A stretch of DNA of 64,000 bases from Pseudomonas sp. ACN8 (GCF_002303925.1 NZ_MRCS01000012.1:79539-143538), one strand, 5' to 3'. Positions 39,118-48,572 are shown, counted from the first letter of the stretch. The notes: generated from the letters alone by a model not told the origin. Translations and numbers: made by a program.

Positions 39118-39175
39118 TATCGCATTCTGCTATGGATGAGTTAAACACATGGATTTTTTATCGCAAGTTGCGATA
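39118..39175 (-). promoter_or_regulatory. higBA promoter with HigA-like operators
   Basis: A perfect 17-bp palindrome TATCGCAA-G-TTGCGATA lies at 39159-39175. Its downstream arm contains a -35-like TTGCGA, followed by a 17-bp spacer and TAACTC (39138-39143). An imperfect second copy (TATCGCA-TTC-TGCTATG) at 39118-39134 covers the expected start site. Antitoxin binding here would give autorepression. Confidence 0.65.
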
Positions 39176-39305
39176 CATCCGGGCAGACCAACGGTCTCAA
39201 TCGGATCCTTCCCTCAGCCTAGTTTTATTGCCTGTCGCTGCACGATTGAAAATATAAGCAAACGTCTCCAACTAGGTGTTATCAGCTTCCCATTGGATAT
39301 CGCTC

Positions 39306-39740
39306 ATGACCGACCCACTCCTCATCCCCTGTCCCCACTGCAACGGCCTCAACCGAATTCCCGCCGAACGCCTCAACGACCACCCGAAATGCGGGCGCTG
39401 CAAGGCCGAAGTCCTGCTGAACAAACCCTTTGAATTGAAGCAAGGCGACTACACCAGCCAGATCAAGGGCGATCTGCCGCTGCTGGTGGATGTGTGGGCA
39501 GACTGGTGCGGGCCGTGCAAGTCGTTTGCACCGGTGTTCGAGCAGGCAGCCGGGCAACTGGCGGGCAAGTGCCGGCTGGCCAAGCTGGACAGCGAAGCGA
39601 ACCAGCAGTTGTCGGCGCAGCTGGGGATTCGCTCGATTCCGAGCCTGATCCTGTTCAAGAACGGCCGGGAAGTCGCCCGGCAGAGCGGGGCTTTCCCGTT
39701 ACCGCAACTGATGAGCTGGTTGCGTAGCCAGGAGATCTGA
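39306..39740 (+). CDS. trxC: Thioredoxin 2 TrxC
   Basis: 144 aa from ATG 39306 (MTDPLLIPCPHCNGLNRIP). The N-terminal zinc ribbon has two CxxC pairs (Cys9/Cys12 and Cys29/Cys32), and the thioredoxin domain has the redox site WCGPC at 67-71 and the cis-proline region RSIPSLILF. TrxC is a zinc-linked cytosolic disulfide reductase, often induced by oxidative stress. A start 30 bp upstream would add non-family residues. It stands alone, followed by a REP pair. Confidence 0.95.
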   Translation: MTDPLLIPCPHCNGLNRIPAERLNDHPKCGRCKAEVLLNKPFELKQGDYTSQIKGDLPLLVDVWADWCGPCKSFAPVFEQAAGQLAGKCRLAKLDSEANQQLSAQLGIRSIPSLILFKNGREVARQSGAFPLPQLMSWLRSQEI

Positions 39741-39753
39741 AACAACACAGACC

Positions 39754-39845
39754 CTGTGGGAGCGAGCCTGCTCGCGAAGGCGGACTGACATTCAATAAAG
39801 ATGTCGCCTGATACACCGCTTTCGCGAGCAGGCTCGCTCCCACAG
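39754..39845. repeat. REP pair (BIME), GCCTGCTCGCGAA type
   Basis: Inverted REPs of the CCTGCTCGCGAAGG subtype in the converging gap between trxC (+) and the ParA-like gene (-). Confidence 0.9.
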
Positions 39846-39868
39846 TATTTCTATGTAGCCAGCCAGGA

Positions 39869-40639
39869 TCAGGCGTTTTCCAGCAGGTTGTGCAGCTCAA
39901 CGAATTGCTGCGTCAGCTTGTGCCGTGGATCGAGATGGATCAGCGGCGTATTGGCCTGGTGGGATTCGCGCATGCGTACCGAGCTGGCCAGGTACACCGG
40001 CAACACCGGCAGGCCTTCGGCGATCAGTTCATCGAGGATTTGCTGAGGCAGGCTGGCGCGGGCCTGGAACTGGTTGACGACGATGCCTTCGACTTCCAGG
40101 CCTTCGTTATGGTCATCCTTCAATTCTTCGATTTCCGCCATCAGGCCGTACAGGGCCTGGCGTGAAAAACTGTCGCAATCGAAGGGGATCAACACACGAT
40201 CAGCGGCAATCAGCGCAGAGACCGCATAAAAGTTCAACGCCGGCGGAGTATCAAGGTAAATCCGGTCGTAGTCTTCGCTCAGCTCTTCCAGCAACTTACG
40301 CAGTTTGTTGATCTTGTGCTTGGCTTCAAGCTTTGGCTGCAAGTCTGCCAGCTCGGCGGTGGCGGTAATGACGTGGAGGTTATCGAACGGGGTTTCGTAG
40401 ATGTCGACCTGATTCTTTTTGGAGAACGGCCCGGAAGACAGCGTCTGCTTGAAGAAATCGGCGATGCCCATCGGAATGTCGCTGCCTGTGAGCCCCGTCA
40501 GGTACTGAGTGGAGTTGGCCTGGGCATCGAGATCCACCAACAAGGTGCGAAAACCCTCGCTGGCACTGACCGCCGCCAGATTGCAGGCAATGCTGGATTT
40601 GCCAACGCCACCTTTCTGATTGAACACCACGCGCCGCAT
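39869..40639 (-). CDS. ParA/Soj-family ATPase (orphan)
   Basis: 256 aa from ATG 40639 with GGAGG upstream; seven extra residues are possible from an earlier ATG. Deviant Walker [17 protein letters not shown] at about 8-23, switch region [14 protein letters not shown] and Walker B-like [13 protein letters not shown]. No ParB gene is next to it. Orphan ParA relatives position various cargoes on the nucleoid or cell pole. A homologue lies at the same place in P. aeruginosa (PA5028, memory); cargo unknown. Confidence 0.87.
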   Translation of the reverse strand: MRRVVFNQKGGVGKSSIACNLAAVSASEGFRTLLVDLDAQANSTQYLTGLTGSDIPMGIADFFKQTLSSGPFSKKNQVDIYETPFDNLHVITATAELADLQPKLEAKHKINKLRKLLEELSEDYDRIYLDTPPALNFYAVSALIAADRVLIPFDCDSFSRQALYGLMAEIEELKDDHNEGLEVEGIVVNQFQARASLPQQILDELIAEGLPVLPVYLASSVRMRESHQANTPLIHLDPRHKLTQQFVELHNLLENA

Positions 40640-40994
40640 GTCAAAACCTCCGTGTATCAAAGAATGACCGAGTGTAGTGGTCCACGGTATGGCTACGCTA
40701 CCTCACTAGTGCAAGGACTACACAGTCAGTTGCTTTCTCTTGCACGAAAGGCCCTGAATGGCCCGGCGGCTCGACGCAAGAACCGACAAACGGGGTAAAA
40801 ATTTTGTGAATAATTACCAATCATTCAATTTTTTCAAGCCGGTCACTCCATCTTGCTGAGCAAAATGTAACCAGCATTTGCTACACGTTCCCGGCACCGG
40901 GATAATGCGCGCCACTCGGCGCCAAACGCCACGCAGGGTAAGTCCCGGCTCTCGGCCACTCCCCGCGTCAAGTAAGCCCGTGAGGGTGGGATGA

Positions 40995-41720
40995 ATGTCT
41001 GTGATCAACTTCAACATCGCCCAATGGCGCGCCTGGGCCCCGGGGCTTGATAGCGTGAATGACTGGCAGGCCTGGTGCCGACAACCGGTCGTGCTGCCGG
41101 ACAGCGATGCCGCTCCCGACGTTTCCTTTCTGCCGGCCATGCAGCGTCGGCGGCTCAGCCGTCTGGCGCGCATGGCATTCAGTGTCGGCTGGCCATTGGC
41201 CGAAGGTCGGCAGGATCTGCCATTGGTCTTTGTTTCCCGTCACGGCGAAACGCCCCGCACGGTCGAGATTCTCAGCGACCTGGCCACCGATCAGCCGCTG
41301 TCGCCAACCCGGTTCAGCTTGTCGGTACATAACGCAATCATTGGCTTGTGGTCGATCATGCGGGGTGAAACCAGCGAAATGACCGCCCTGGCCGCCGCAG
41401 GCGATGGCCTGGAACATGGCATGCTCGAAGCTGCCGCGCTGCTGGCTGAAGGCGCCGGCGCGGTACTGCTGGTGGTCACCGAAGAGCGGCCGCCCGAGGC
41501 TTACTCGACCTGGATCGACGACGTGCCGTTCCCGTATGCCGTCGGCCTGCTGATCACACCCGGCACCGACTGGCAGTTGTCCCTGAACAGCTCCTCGGAT
41601 GCGTTGTCCAAATCCCGCTGGCCCCACGCGCTTAATCTGTTGTGTGCGCTGCTCGGCCAGCAAACCACCTGCCAACATGCCTGGAAAAATCGTGTATGGA
41701 CCTGGCAACGCAACCCGTGA
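40995..41720 (+). CDS. Ketosynthase-like chain-length factor, first gene of aryl polyene operon
   Basis: 241 aa with the beta-ketoacyl synthase-like N-terminal fold (LSPTRFSLSVHNAIIGLWSI, AAAGDGLEHGMLEAAALLAEG), but no active-site cysteine and only half the length of a ketosynthase. In APE systems such a protein pairs with a true ketosynthase as chain-length factor (family knowledge). The partner is probably one of the ketosynthases at the 3' end of the operon. The 355-bp gap before it, back to the ParA-like gene, is AT-rich in the middle (about 40795-40845) and must hold the operon promoter; I could not identify convincing -35/-10 boxes. Confidence 0.8.
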   Translation: MSVINFNIAQWRAWAPGLDSVNDWQAWCRQPVVLPDSDAAPDVSFLPAMQRRRLSRLARMAFSVGWPLAEGRQDLPLVFVSRHGETPRTVEILSDLATDQPLSPTRFSLSVHNAIIGLWSIMRGETSEMTALAAAGDGLEHGMLEAAALLAEGAGAVLLVVTEERPPEAYSTWIDDVPFPYAVGLLITPGTDWQLSLNSSSDALSKSRWPHALNLLCALLGQQTTCQHAWKNRVWTWQRNP

Positions 41721-42505
41721 CCGAGAAAAACCGCGACGCCTACTACTGGCGCTTGCTGGCCACCGCCGCGAGCTTTGCCCTGTTCGGGTTGGGCGGCCTG
41801 TGCCTGCGCCTGGTGATTTTCCCTGTGCTGAACGGCCTGCCGGGCGATGCCCGAACCCATCGGCTGCGGGCTCGGCAAACGGTCAGCCGCTGTTTCTGGA
41901 TTTTTGTGCGTTTCATGGCCCGTACCGGGGTGCTGACCTACAGCATTGAAGGTGCGGAAAAGCTCGGTCGTCCCGGGCAAATGATCATTGCCAATCACCC
42001 TTCGCTGATCGACGTGGTCTTTCTGATCGGCCTGGTGCGTCACGCCAACTGCGTGGTCAAGCAAAGCCTCTGGGAAAACCCCTTCACCCGCGGTCCCCTG
42101 CGCTGCACCGAATACATCAGCAACGACGGCAGCATGGACATGCTCGACGCCGCTGCCGACGCGTTGAAAGACGGCCAGACCCTGATCATTTTCCCGGAAG
42201 GTACGCGCACCCAACCCGGCCAGCCGCCGGCCTTTCATCGGGGCGGCGCGGCAATCGCCCTGCGTGGTGCGAAAATCCTCACCCCGGTCATTATCAAGGT
42301 CAGCCCGACCACATTGACCAAGGCCGAGCCCTGGTATCGCATCCCCAAGCGGCGCGTGCACTTCAGTTTTCGGGTCGGGGCCGATATAGACCCACAGACC
42401 TTCGCCACGCAGGGGCCGGCTCCGCAGGCCTCGCGCAAGCTCAACGATTATCTACATTCTTACTTTATTAAGGAGCTCGCCGAAGATGAGCGATCTGCAC
42501 CGTGA
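41696..42505 (+). CDS. 1-acyl-glycerol-3-phosphate acyltransferase-like enzyme (aryl polyene operon)
   Basis: 269 aa from ATG 41696, overlapping the previous gene by 25 bp. PlsC-type motifs: NHPSLIDVVF (HX4D), CTEYISNDGSMDM and FPEGTRTQPG. One membrane segment near 18-40. In APE clusters this enzyme is thought to help attach the polyene acyl chain to a lipid or glycolipid anchor; the acceptor is unknown. Confidence 0.87.
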   Translation: MDLATQPVTEKNRDAYYWRLLATAASFALFGLGGLCLRLVIFPVLNGLPGDARTHRLRARQTVSRCFWIFVRFMARTGVLTYSIEGAEKLGRPGQMIIANHPSLIDVVFLIGLVRHANCVVKQSLWENPFTRGPLRCTEYISNDGSMDMLDAAADALKDGQTLIIFPEGTRTQPGQPPAFHRGGAAIALRGAKILTPVIIKVSPTTLTKAEPWYRIPKRRVHFSFRVGADIDPQTFATQGPAPQASRKLNDYLHSYFIKELAEDERSAP

Positions 42506-42746
42506 TATCAAAATGCTTATCATCGACGCCCTTGGCCTCGAAGACATCAGTGCCGAAGACATCGGCAACGAGCAGACCCTGTTCGGCGAAGGCCTGGGCC
42601 TGGACTCGGTGGACGCCCTGGAACTGGGCCTGGCCATCCAGAAAAAGTACGGCATCAAGATCGACGCCGATGCCAAGGACACACGTAATCACTTCAGTAA
42701 CGTGGCGAGCCTTGCGGCCTTCGTCACTGCAAAACAGGCAGCTTGA
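42486..42746 (+). CDS. Acyl carrier protein 1 (aryl polyene operon)
   Basis: 86 aa; 4'-phosphopantetheine site GLDSVDALEL with Ser41. ATG has AAGGAGC upstream, inside the end of the acyltransferase gene (20-bp overlap). The acidic four-helix ACP pattern is clear. It carries the starter or growing polyene chain. No phosphopantetheinyl transferase gene is seen in the operon. Confidence 0.93.
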   Translation: MSDLHRDIKMLIIDALGLEDISAEDIGNEQTLFGEGLGLDSVDALELGLAIQKKYGIKIDADAKDTRNHFSNVASLAAFVTAKQAA

Positions 42747-42755
42747 GACCGGACC

Positions 42756-43010
42756 ATGCAAACTCGTGACGACATCTTCAACACCCTGCGCGATGCCCTG
42801 GTCGAACTCTTCGAACTGGACCCCGAGCGTGTGAGCCTGGAATCCAACCTGTATCAGGACCTGGAAATCGACAGCATCGATGCGGTCGACCTGATCGATC
42901 ACATCAAACGTCAGACCGGCAAGAAAATCGCCGCCGAAGAATTCAAATCGGTGCGTACCGTCAGTGACGTGGTCGAGGCGGTCTACCGTCTGGTTCAACC
43001 GGCCGCATGA
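42756..43010 (+). CDS. Acyl carrier protein 2 (aryl polyene operon)
   Basis: 84 aa; site DLEIDSIDAVDL with Ser40. Two different ACPs side by side is the normal APE arrangement, one probably for starter loading and one for elongation (inference). Nine bp after ACP 1; overlaps the next gene by 4 bp. Confidence 0.93.
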   Translation: MQTRDDIFNTLRDALVELFELDPERVSLESNLYQDLEIDSIDAVDLIDHIKRQTGKKIAAEEFKSVRTVSDVVEAVYRLVQPAA

Positions 43011-43552
43011 ATCGACTGATTGGCCTCGGCCTGCTGCTGGCAGGCCTTTTGTATCCCTTTGCGGTGTATTTCGGCATGGAGCATTTCGCCCCGTGGCAGT
43101 TCGGGCTGCTGCTGGGCGGACTGTGGCTGGCCCGGGCGCTGACCGGCAAACGACGGCCTGGCAGTCTGTGGATGGCCACGGTGGCCATTGTGTTCTGTCT
43201 GTTGCTGGCACTGTTCGACAGCCCGGCGCTGTTGCGCTGGTATCCGGTGTTGATCAGCAGCTTCATGCTGGCGCTGTTCGGATCGAGCCTGACATTCGGC
43301 CCACCGATAGTCGAACGCCTGGCCCGGGTACGCGAGCCGCAATTGCCGGCCGAGGGCATTCGCTACACCCGCCAGGTGACCATCGCCTGGAGTGTTTTTT
43401 TTCTATGCAACGGTTTGTGTGCCGCCGCCCTGACCCTCTGGGCGCCGCTGAGCTGGTGGACGCTGTACACCGGCCTGATTTCCTACGGATTGATAGGCCT
43501 GATGTTTGCCATTGAATGGCTCATACGACAAAGGGTACGAGGCCGCCCATGA
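43007..43552 (+). CDS. Aryl polyene operon membrane protein (COG4648-like)
   Basis: 181 aa with five or six hydrophobic segments (MNRLIGLGLLLAGLLYPFAVYFG; FGLLLGGLWLARAL; WMATVAIVFCLLLALF; VLISSFMLALFGSSL; two near the C-terminus). Conserved in APE clusters with no known activity; perhaps it anchors the synthase or handles the lipid acceptor. ATGA overlaps on both sides. Confidence 0.78.
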   Translation: MNRLIGLGLLLAGLLYPFAVYFGMEHFAPWQFGLLLGGLWLARALTGKRRPGSLWMATVAIVFCLLLALFDSPALLRWYPVLISSFMLALFGSSLTFGPPIVERLARVREPQLPAEGIRYTRQVTIAWSVFFLCNGLCAAALTLWAPLSWWTLYTGLISYGLIGLMFAIEWLIRQRVRGRP

Positions 43553-45228
43553 ATTGGATAAAACTTGAGCATCTGCTGCTCAAGGCTCAGCCTGAGCGGG
43601 CCGTAACGACCGCCCCGGCACTGGATCACGCCCGACTGTGCGAGCAGGCGCTGCGCCTGGCCGCCGGCCTGCAAGCCCGGGGAGTGCGGCAGATGGCCGT
43701 GCACCTTGAGGATGCCGCCGACCTGGCGATTGCCCTGTTCGGCGCCTGGCGTGCCGGGGTCAGTGTGCTGCTGCCGTCCGACCTGCAACCCCAGACCCGC
43801 CAACGCTGGTCAGGTGAAGTCGATCTGTGGCTGAGCGATCAGCCCGATGATGCACACCTGAGCGAGTTTCGTCATCCGCCACTGAGTGCCGCCGCACTGG
43901 ACCTGGATAACTGCCGACTCAGCCTGTGCACATCCGGCTCCAGTGGCGAGCCCAAGCGCATCGAAAAAAACCTGCGCCAACTGGCCAATGAAGTCGAAGC
44001 CCTGGAACAGCTGTGGGGCGCAGACCTGGGCCCGGCGTGCATCATTGGCAGCGTCGCCACCCAGCACATCTACGGCCTGTTGTTTCGGGTGCTGTGGCCG
44101 CTGTGCGCCGGGCGCCCGTTCGTACGTCGGCAACTGGCTTTTCCGGAAGACCTGCAACGCGCCAGCCGCGAACACCCGGCCTTCGCCTGGGTGGCCAGCC
44201 CGGCGTTGCTCAAGCGCATGGGCGACAACCTCGACTGGCCTGCCTTGAGCGCGGTACGCCGGGTGTTTTCCTCCGGCGGCGCACTGCCGGTCGAGGCCGC
44301 ACAGAGCCTGCATGGGCGTCTGGGGCAATGGCCAACGGAAATCTTTGGCAGTTCGGAAACCGGCGGCATCGCCTGGCGTCAGGACGCGGAACTCTGGCAG
44401 CCCTTTGCCGATGTCACGCTGACCCAGGACAGTGACGGTGCACTGCTGATCGCTTCGCCGTATTTACCCAATGGCCATGTCGAACACACTGCCGATGCTG
44501 TGCGCTTCGCCGTCGATGGTCGCTTCGAGTTGCTTGGGCGACTGGACCGTATCGTCAAGCTGGAAGAAAAACGCATCTCGCTGCCGATGCTGGAACAGGC
44601 GCTGGCAGCCCATGAATGGGTCATCGAAGCGCGGCTCGGCGTCGTACAAGAAAACCGCGCCTCCCTGGGGGCGTTGTTGGTGCTGAGCGAGGCCGGTTTG
44701 CATGTGCTGCGCAATCAGGGTCGACGCAGCCTCACCGAGCAATTGCGCCAGCACCTGAGCCAACACTGCGAAGCGCTGGCCCTGCCAAGACGCTGGCGCC
44801 TGCTGCGACAACTGCCGCTGAACGCTCAGGGCAAACTGCCCCAGGCCGACGTCGACGCCCTGCTGTTGGCGGCGCGCCCCAAAGCGCCCGAGGTGCTGGA
44901 GCAAGTCGAAAGCCATGGCGAGTGGAGCCTGCAATTGGCCGTGCCACCGGACCTGGCCTATTTCAGCGGTCATTTCCCCAAGGCGCCGGTGTTGCCTGGC
45001 GTGGTGCAGGTGGACTGGGCACTGAGCCTGGGTCGGCAACTGATGAACCTGCCGGAAAAATTCGCCGGCATGGAAGTCTTGAAATTCCAGCAACTGGTGC
45101 GCCCGGGGGATGAAATCCAGCTGCACCTGCGCTTCGACTCGGCGCGCGGCAAATTGTATTTCGCCTATCGCAATGAAACCGCCACCTGCTCCAGCGGGCG
45201 GATCTTGCTGGAGGCGGCGCATGTATAA
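43549..45228 (+). CDS. Aryl/acyl-AMP ligase fused to a hotdog dehydratase domain
   Basis: 559 aa from ATG 43549, overlapping the upstream stop by 4 bp. Residues about 1-450 are an ANL-type adenylating enzyme: P-loop [29 protein letters not shown] and [17 protein letters not shown]. Residues about 460-559 are a FabA/FabZ-like hotdog ([22 protein letters not shown]) with the catalytic His of GHFP but Asp where FabZ has Glu. It would activate the aryl acid and load an ACP, while the hotdog would act with the separate dehydratase at 56934. A variant REP pair follows. Confidence 0.87.
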   Translation: MNWIKLEHLLLKAQPERAVTTAPALDHARLCEQALRLAAGLQARGVRQMAVHLEDAADLAIALFGAWRAGVSVLLPSDLQPQTRQRWSGEVDLWLSDQPDDAHLSEFRHPPLSAAALDLDNCRLSLCTSGSSGEPKRIEKNLRQLANEVEALEQLWGADLGPACIIGSVATQHIYGLLFRVLWPLCAGRPFVRRQLAFPEDLQRASREHPAFAWVASPALLKRMGDNLDWPALSAVRRVFSSGGALPVEAAQSLHGRLGQWPTEIFGSSETGGIAWRQDAELWQPFADVTLTQDSDGALLIASPYLPNGHVEHTADAVRFAVDGRFELLGRLDRIVKLEEKRISLPMLEQALAAHEWVIEARLGVVQENRASLGALLVLSEAGLHVLRNQGRRSLTEQLRQHLSQHCEALALPRRWRLLRQLPLNAQGKLPQADVDALLLAARPKAPEVLEQVESHGEWSLQLAVPPDLAYFSGHFPKAPVLPGVVQVDWALSLGRQLMNLPEKFAGMEVLKFQQLVRPGDEIQLHLRFDSARGKLYFAYRNETATCSSGRILLEAAHV

Positions 45229-45252
45229 GCTGGGTGAGTGCTGCGCACTCAA

Positions 45253-45341
45253 TCGCGAGCAGGTCGAATCGTCGCACCGTCGCTCCCACACTGGATTTGT
45301 GAACGCCGCGAACCCCATGTGGGAGCGAGCCTGCTCGCGAT
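45253..45341. repeat. Asymmetric REP pair with an expanded-loop variant
   Basis: The left element (45253-45290) is a 38-bp form: TCGCGAGCAGG and CGCTCCCACA separated by extra bases TCGAATCGTCGCACCG; the right element (45318-45341) is standard. The following CACCTCGG...GAGGTG also occurs in the spacer at 63835-63870, so it belongs to the repeat unit. It lies inside the pigment operon, just before the glycosyltransferase. Confidence 0.8.
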
Positions 45342-45374
45342 GCAGACACCTCGGTCCCACAGAGGTGAACCAAC

Positions 45375-46109
45375 ATGCATAGCCCCTGCGCCATCGTCCC
45401 GGTGTACAACCACGAAACAGCCATTACCACGGTGGTCGATGCGCTGATCGCCAGCCATCTGCCGTGCATCCTGGTGGACGATGCCAGCAGCCCGCGCTGC
45501 GCCCGGGTGCTGGATCGCCTGGCCCAGCGTGACATGGTTTACCTGATCCGCCTGGCCGAAAACCAGGGCAAGGGTGGCGCGGTCATGACCGGCTTGCGCG
45601 AAGCTTCGCGCCTGGGTTTCAGCCATGCCTTGCAGGTGGATGCCGATGGCCAGCACGATTTGCAGGACGTCCAACGCTTCATCGAACAATCTCGCCGCCA
45701 CCCTCGGGCGGTGATTTGCGGCTATCCGCAATATGACGCCAGCGTGCCGAAAGGCCGTTTGTATGCGCGCTACCTGACTCATGTCATGGTCTGGATCAAC
45801 ACCCTGTCGCTGCAGATTCGCGACTCCATGTGCGGTTTCCGCGTCTACCCATTGGCGCCGGTCCTGGCGCTGATCGAGTCAGCGAAAATCGGCAAGCGCA
45901 TGGACTTCGACTCGGACATCCTGGTGCGCCTGGCCTGGCGCAATCAGCCGATGTTGTGGCTGCAAACCAAGGTCCACTATCCATTGGATGGCGTTTCGCA
46001 TTTTCGGATGCTCCACGACAACGTGCTGATTTCCAGCATGCACACGCGGCTGTTCTTCGGCATGTTGCTGCGCTCGCCCATGATCCTCTGGCGACGGTGG
46101 CGAGCATGA
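45375..46109 (+). CDS. Family 2 glycosyltransferase (aryl polyene operon)
   Basis: 244 aa GT-A enzyme: AIVPVYNHETAITTVVDAL, VDDASSPRCARVL, NQGKGGAVMTGLREA and the metal/donor site DADGQHD. Likely adds a sugar to the lipid or polyene anchor at the inner membrane. Its Shine-Dalgarno (AGAGGTG) lies in the tail of the repeat upstream. It is translationally coupled to the next gene (ATGA). Confidence 0.88.
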   Translation: MHSPCAIVPVYNHETAITTVVDALIASHLPCILVDDASSPRCARVLDRLAQRDMVYLIRLAENQGKGGAVMTGLREASRLGFSHALQVDADGQHDLQDVQRFIEQSRRHPRAVICGYPQYDASVPKGRLYARYLTHVMVWINTLSLQIRDSMCGFRVYPLAPVLALIESAKIGKRMDFDSDILVRLAWRNQPMLWLQTKVHYPLDGVSHFRMLHDNVLISSMHTRLFFGMLLRSPMILWRRWRA

Positions 46110-47047
46110 GCGCAGACAAGCAACACTGGGCCGACCGCCAGGAGCGGGGCAGTTTCTGGCTGATGAAGCTCACCGCGTTCGGCGCCAAAGTGCTGGGCCG
46201 TCGAGTACTGAGCCCGGTGCTGTATGGCATCGTTCTGTACTTTTTCCTGTTCGGCCGCAGCGCTCGACACAGTGCCTGGCAATACCAGCAACGCCTGGCC
46301 GACTGGAGCGGTCGCAGTAAATTGCGCCCGAGCCATTGGCGGGTATTCGGCCAGTTCATGGCTTTCGCCGATTCCATGCTCGATAAACTCGACGTCTGGA
46401 ACGGCAAGTTGAGCATCGAACAAATCGAAATCATCGACCCGGCGCTGCTGCGTGACCAGTTGCGCGGTGCCCGCGGGCAGATGCTGGTGGGCGCGCACCT
46501 GGGCAATCTGGAAGTCTGCCGCGCACTCGCGGAGATCGGCGAGAAAGTCACGATGAACGTGCTGGTGCACACCAAGCACGCCGAACAGTTCAACCGTTTG
46601 CTAGGCGAAGCCGGGGCGACCAATTTGCGCCTGATCCAGGTCAGCGAGCTCGACCCCGGGATCATGCTGCAACTGAGTGAACGCCTGGAACGCGGCGAGT
46701 GGCTGGCGATCGCCGGCGACCGCGTGCCGTTGCATGGCGGACGCTGCGCGACCGTGGACTTCCTCGGTCATCCGGCCAGATTCCCCCAAGGCCCGTGGCT
46801 GCTGGCCGGCCTGCTGAAATGCCCGGTCAACCTGCTGCTGTGCCTGAAAAAGCCCAACGGCGACTATCGACTGACCATTGAACCCTTCGCTGACGCAATC
46901 ACCTGGAAGCGCAGCGACCGCGAACAGGTCATTCATCAGTGGGCCTCCCGCTACGCCGAACGCTTGGGTCACTATTGCCTCGAAGCGCCCCAACAATGGT
47001 TCAACTTTTACCCTTTCTGGAAGACCGATGACGACGCCAATGCTTGA
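46106..47047 (+). CDS. LpxL/HtrB-like acyltransferase (aryl polyene operon)
   Basis: 313 aa from ATG 46106; longer in-frame readings run back into the glycosyltransferase gene. The lysophospholipid acyltransferase motif is GAHLGNLEVCRAL (HX4E), with AIAGDRVPLHGG and FPQGPWLLAGLL further on, and an N-terminal hydrophobic stretch at about 30-50. It probably transfers the polyene or a fatty acyl chain from ACP to the glycosylated anchor. Confidence 0.87.
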   Translation: MSADKQHWADRQERGSFWLMKLTAFGAKVLGRRVLSPVLYGIVLYFFLFGRSARHSAWQYQQRLADWSGRSKLRPSHWRVFGQFMAFADSMLDKLDVWNGKLSIEQIEIIDPALLRDQLRGARGQMLVGAHLGNLEVCRALAEIGEKVTMNVLVHTKHAEQFNRLLGEAGATNLRLIQVSELDPGIMLQLSERLERGEWLAIAGDRVPLHGGRCATVDFLGHPARFPQGPWLLAGLLKCPVNLLLCLKKPNGDYRLTIEPFADAITWKRSDREQVIHQWASRYAERLGHYCLEAPQQWFNFYPFWKTDDDANA

Positions 47048-48572
47048 GCCGGTAACCTTCGGCGAACGCCCTTTGCTCATTGAATACGTACTGGCACTGG
47101 CCAACCGCAAGGTGCCGACGCAGCTGCAAAGCGATCCCGCCTACCGCGAGCGCATCGCCAAGGGTGCGCGTTTTCTCGACTCGCTGCTGGACAAGGAAGG
47201 CGTGATCTACGGCGTGACCACCGGTTACGGCGATTCCTGCGTGGTCGCGGTGCCGCTGCATCACGTCGAGGCGCTGCCCCGTCATCTGTTCACTTTCCAC
47301 GGCTGCGGCCTGGGCAAACTGCTCGACGCCCAGGCCACCCGCGCGGTATTGGCCGCGCGTTTGCAGTCGTTGTGCCACGGGGTTTCCGGGGTGCGTGTGG
47401 AGTTGCTGGAGCGCCTGCAGGCGTTTCTTGAACACGACATCCTGCCGCTGATTCCGGAAGAAGGTTCCGTGGGCGCCAGTGGTGACCTGACGCCGCTTTC
47501 GTACGTGGCCGCCACGCTGTCCGGCGAACGCGAGGTGATGTTCCGCGGCGAGCGCCGGCAGGCTGCCGATGTGCACCGCGAACTCGGCTGGCAGCCGCTG
47601 GTGCTGCGTCCGAAAGAAGCCCTGGCATTGATGAACGGCACCGCAGTGATGACTGGTCTGGCCTGCCTGGCCTACGCCCGCGCCGATTATCTGCTGCATC
47701 TGGCCACGCGCATCACCGCGCTGAACGTGGTCGCCCTGCAAGGCAACCCGGAGCACTTCGACGAGCGCCTGTTCGCCGCCAAGCCACACCCGGGGCAGAT
47801 GCAGGTCGCCGCCTGGTTGCGCCAGGATCTGGCCATCGACGCGCCGACCGCTCCCCTGCATCGCCTGCAAGATCGCTATTCCCTGCGCTGCGCACCCCAT
47901 GTGCTGGGCGTACTGGCCGACAGCCTGAACTGGCTGCGTTCGTTCATCGAGATCGAGCTCAACAGCGCCAACGACAACCCGATCATCGACGCCGAAGCCG
48001 AGCGCGTGCTACACGGTGGGCACTTCTACGGCGGCCACATCGCCTTCGCCATGGACAGCCTGAAAAACCTCGTGGCCAACGTCGCCGACCTGCTGGATCG
48101 GCAACTCGCGCTGCTGGTGGACGAGCGCTACAACCATGGCTTGCCGAGCAACCTGTCCGGCGCCACGGCCGACCGCGCCATGCTCAACCACGGCTTCAAG
48201 GCGGTGCAGATCGGCACCAGCGCCTGGACTGCCGAAGCCCTGAAGAACACCATGCCGGCCAGCGTCTTCTCACGCTCCACCGAATGCCACAACCAGGACA
48301 AAGTGAGCATGGGCACCATCGCCGCCCGGGATGCGATCCGCGTGCTGGAACTCACCGAACAGGTGGCGGCCGCTACGCTGCTGGCGGCCAATCAGGGCGT
48401 CTGGCTGCGCGGCCAGGCCGAAGATGCACGACCATTGCCACCCGCTTTGGCCGCCATGCATCAAGCTCTGGCCAAGGACTTCCCGCCGGTCATCGAAGAC
48501 CGCGCGCTGGAAGGCGAATTGCGCCTGTGCCTGCATCGCATCGCCGAACAACACTGGAGGCTGCATGCGTAG
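47028..48572 (+). CDS. MIO-type aromatic amino-acid ammonia-lyase (HutH fold)
   Basis: 514 aa from ATG 47028 (GGAAG upstream; overlaps the previous gene by 20 bp). The self-forming MIO triad is Ala150-Ser151-Gly152 in GSVGASGDLTPL. It has the histidase fold, but three histidase marks differ: YGVTTGYG for YGxNTGFG, FTFHGCG where histidase has a Ser-His pair, and ECHNQDKVSM where histidase has QEDHVSM. NQD is the form found in Phe/Tyr lyases. It should deaminate tyrosine or phenylalanine to coumarate or cinnamate as pigment starter. Not the histidine-utilisation hutH. Confidence 0.88.
   Translation: MTTPMLEPVTFGERPLLIEYVLALANRKVPTQLQSDPAYRERIAKGARFLDSLLDKEGVIYGVTTGYGDSCVVAVPLHHVEALPRHLFTFHGCGLGKLLDAQATRAVLAARLQSLCHGVSGVRVELLERLQAFLEHDILPLIPEEGSVGASGDLTPLSYVAATLSGEREVMFRGERRQAADVHRELGWQPLVLRPKEALALMNGTAVMTGLACLAYARADYLLHLATRITALNVVALQGNPEHFDERLFAAKPHPGQMQVAAWLRQDLAIDAPTAPLHRLQDRYSLRCAPHVLGVLADSLNWLRSFIEIELNSANDNPIIDAEAERVLHGGHFYGGHIAFAMDSLKNLVANVADLLDRQLALLVDERYNHGLPSNLSGATADRAMLNHGFKAVQIGTSAWTAEALKNTMPASVFSRSTECHNQDKVSMGTIAARDAIRVLELTEQVAAATLLAANQGVWLRGQAEDARPLPPALAAMHQALAKDFPPVIEDRALEGELRLCLHRIAEQHWRLHA

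Noticed and set aside
40640..40994. A divergent regulator gene or riboswitch ahead of the pigment operon
   Set aside because: No open frame or convincing long-range pairing was found; only an AT-rich stretch consistent with a promoter.
47028..48572. Histidine ammonia-lyase hutH
   Set aside because: The key histidase residues are replaced and the gene lies in a pigment operon, with no other hut genes.
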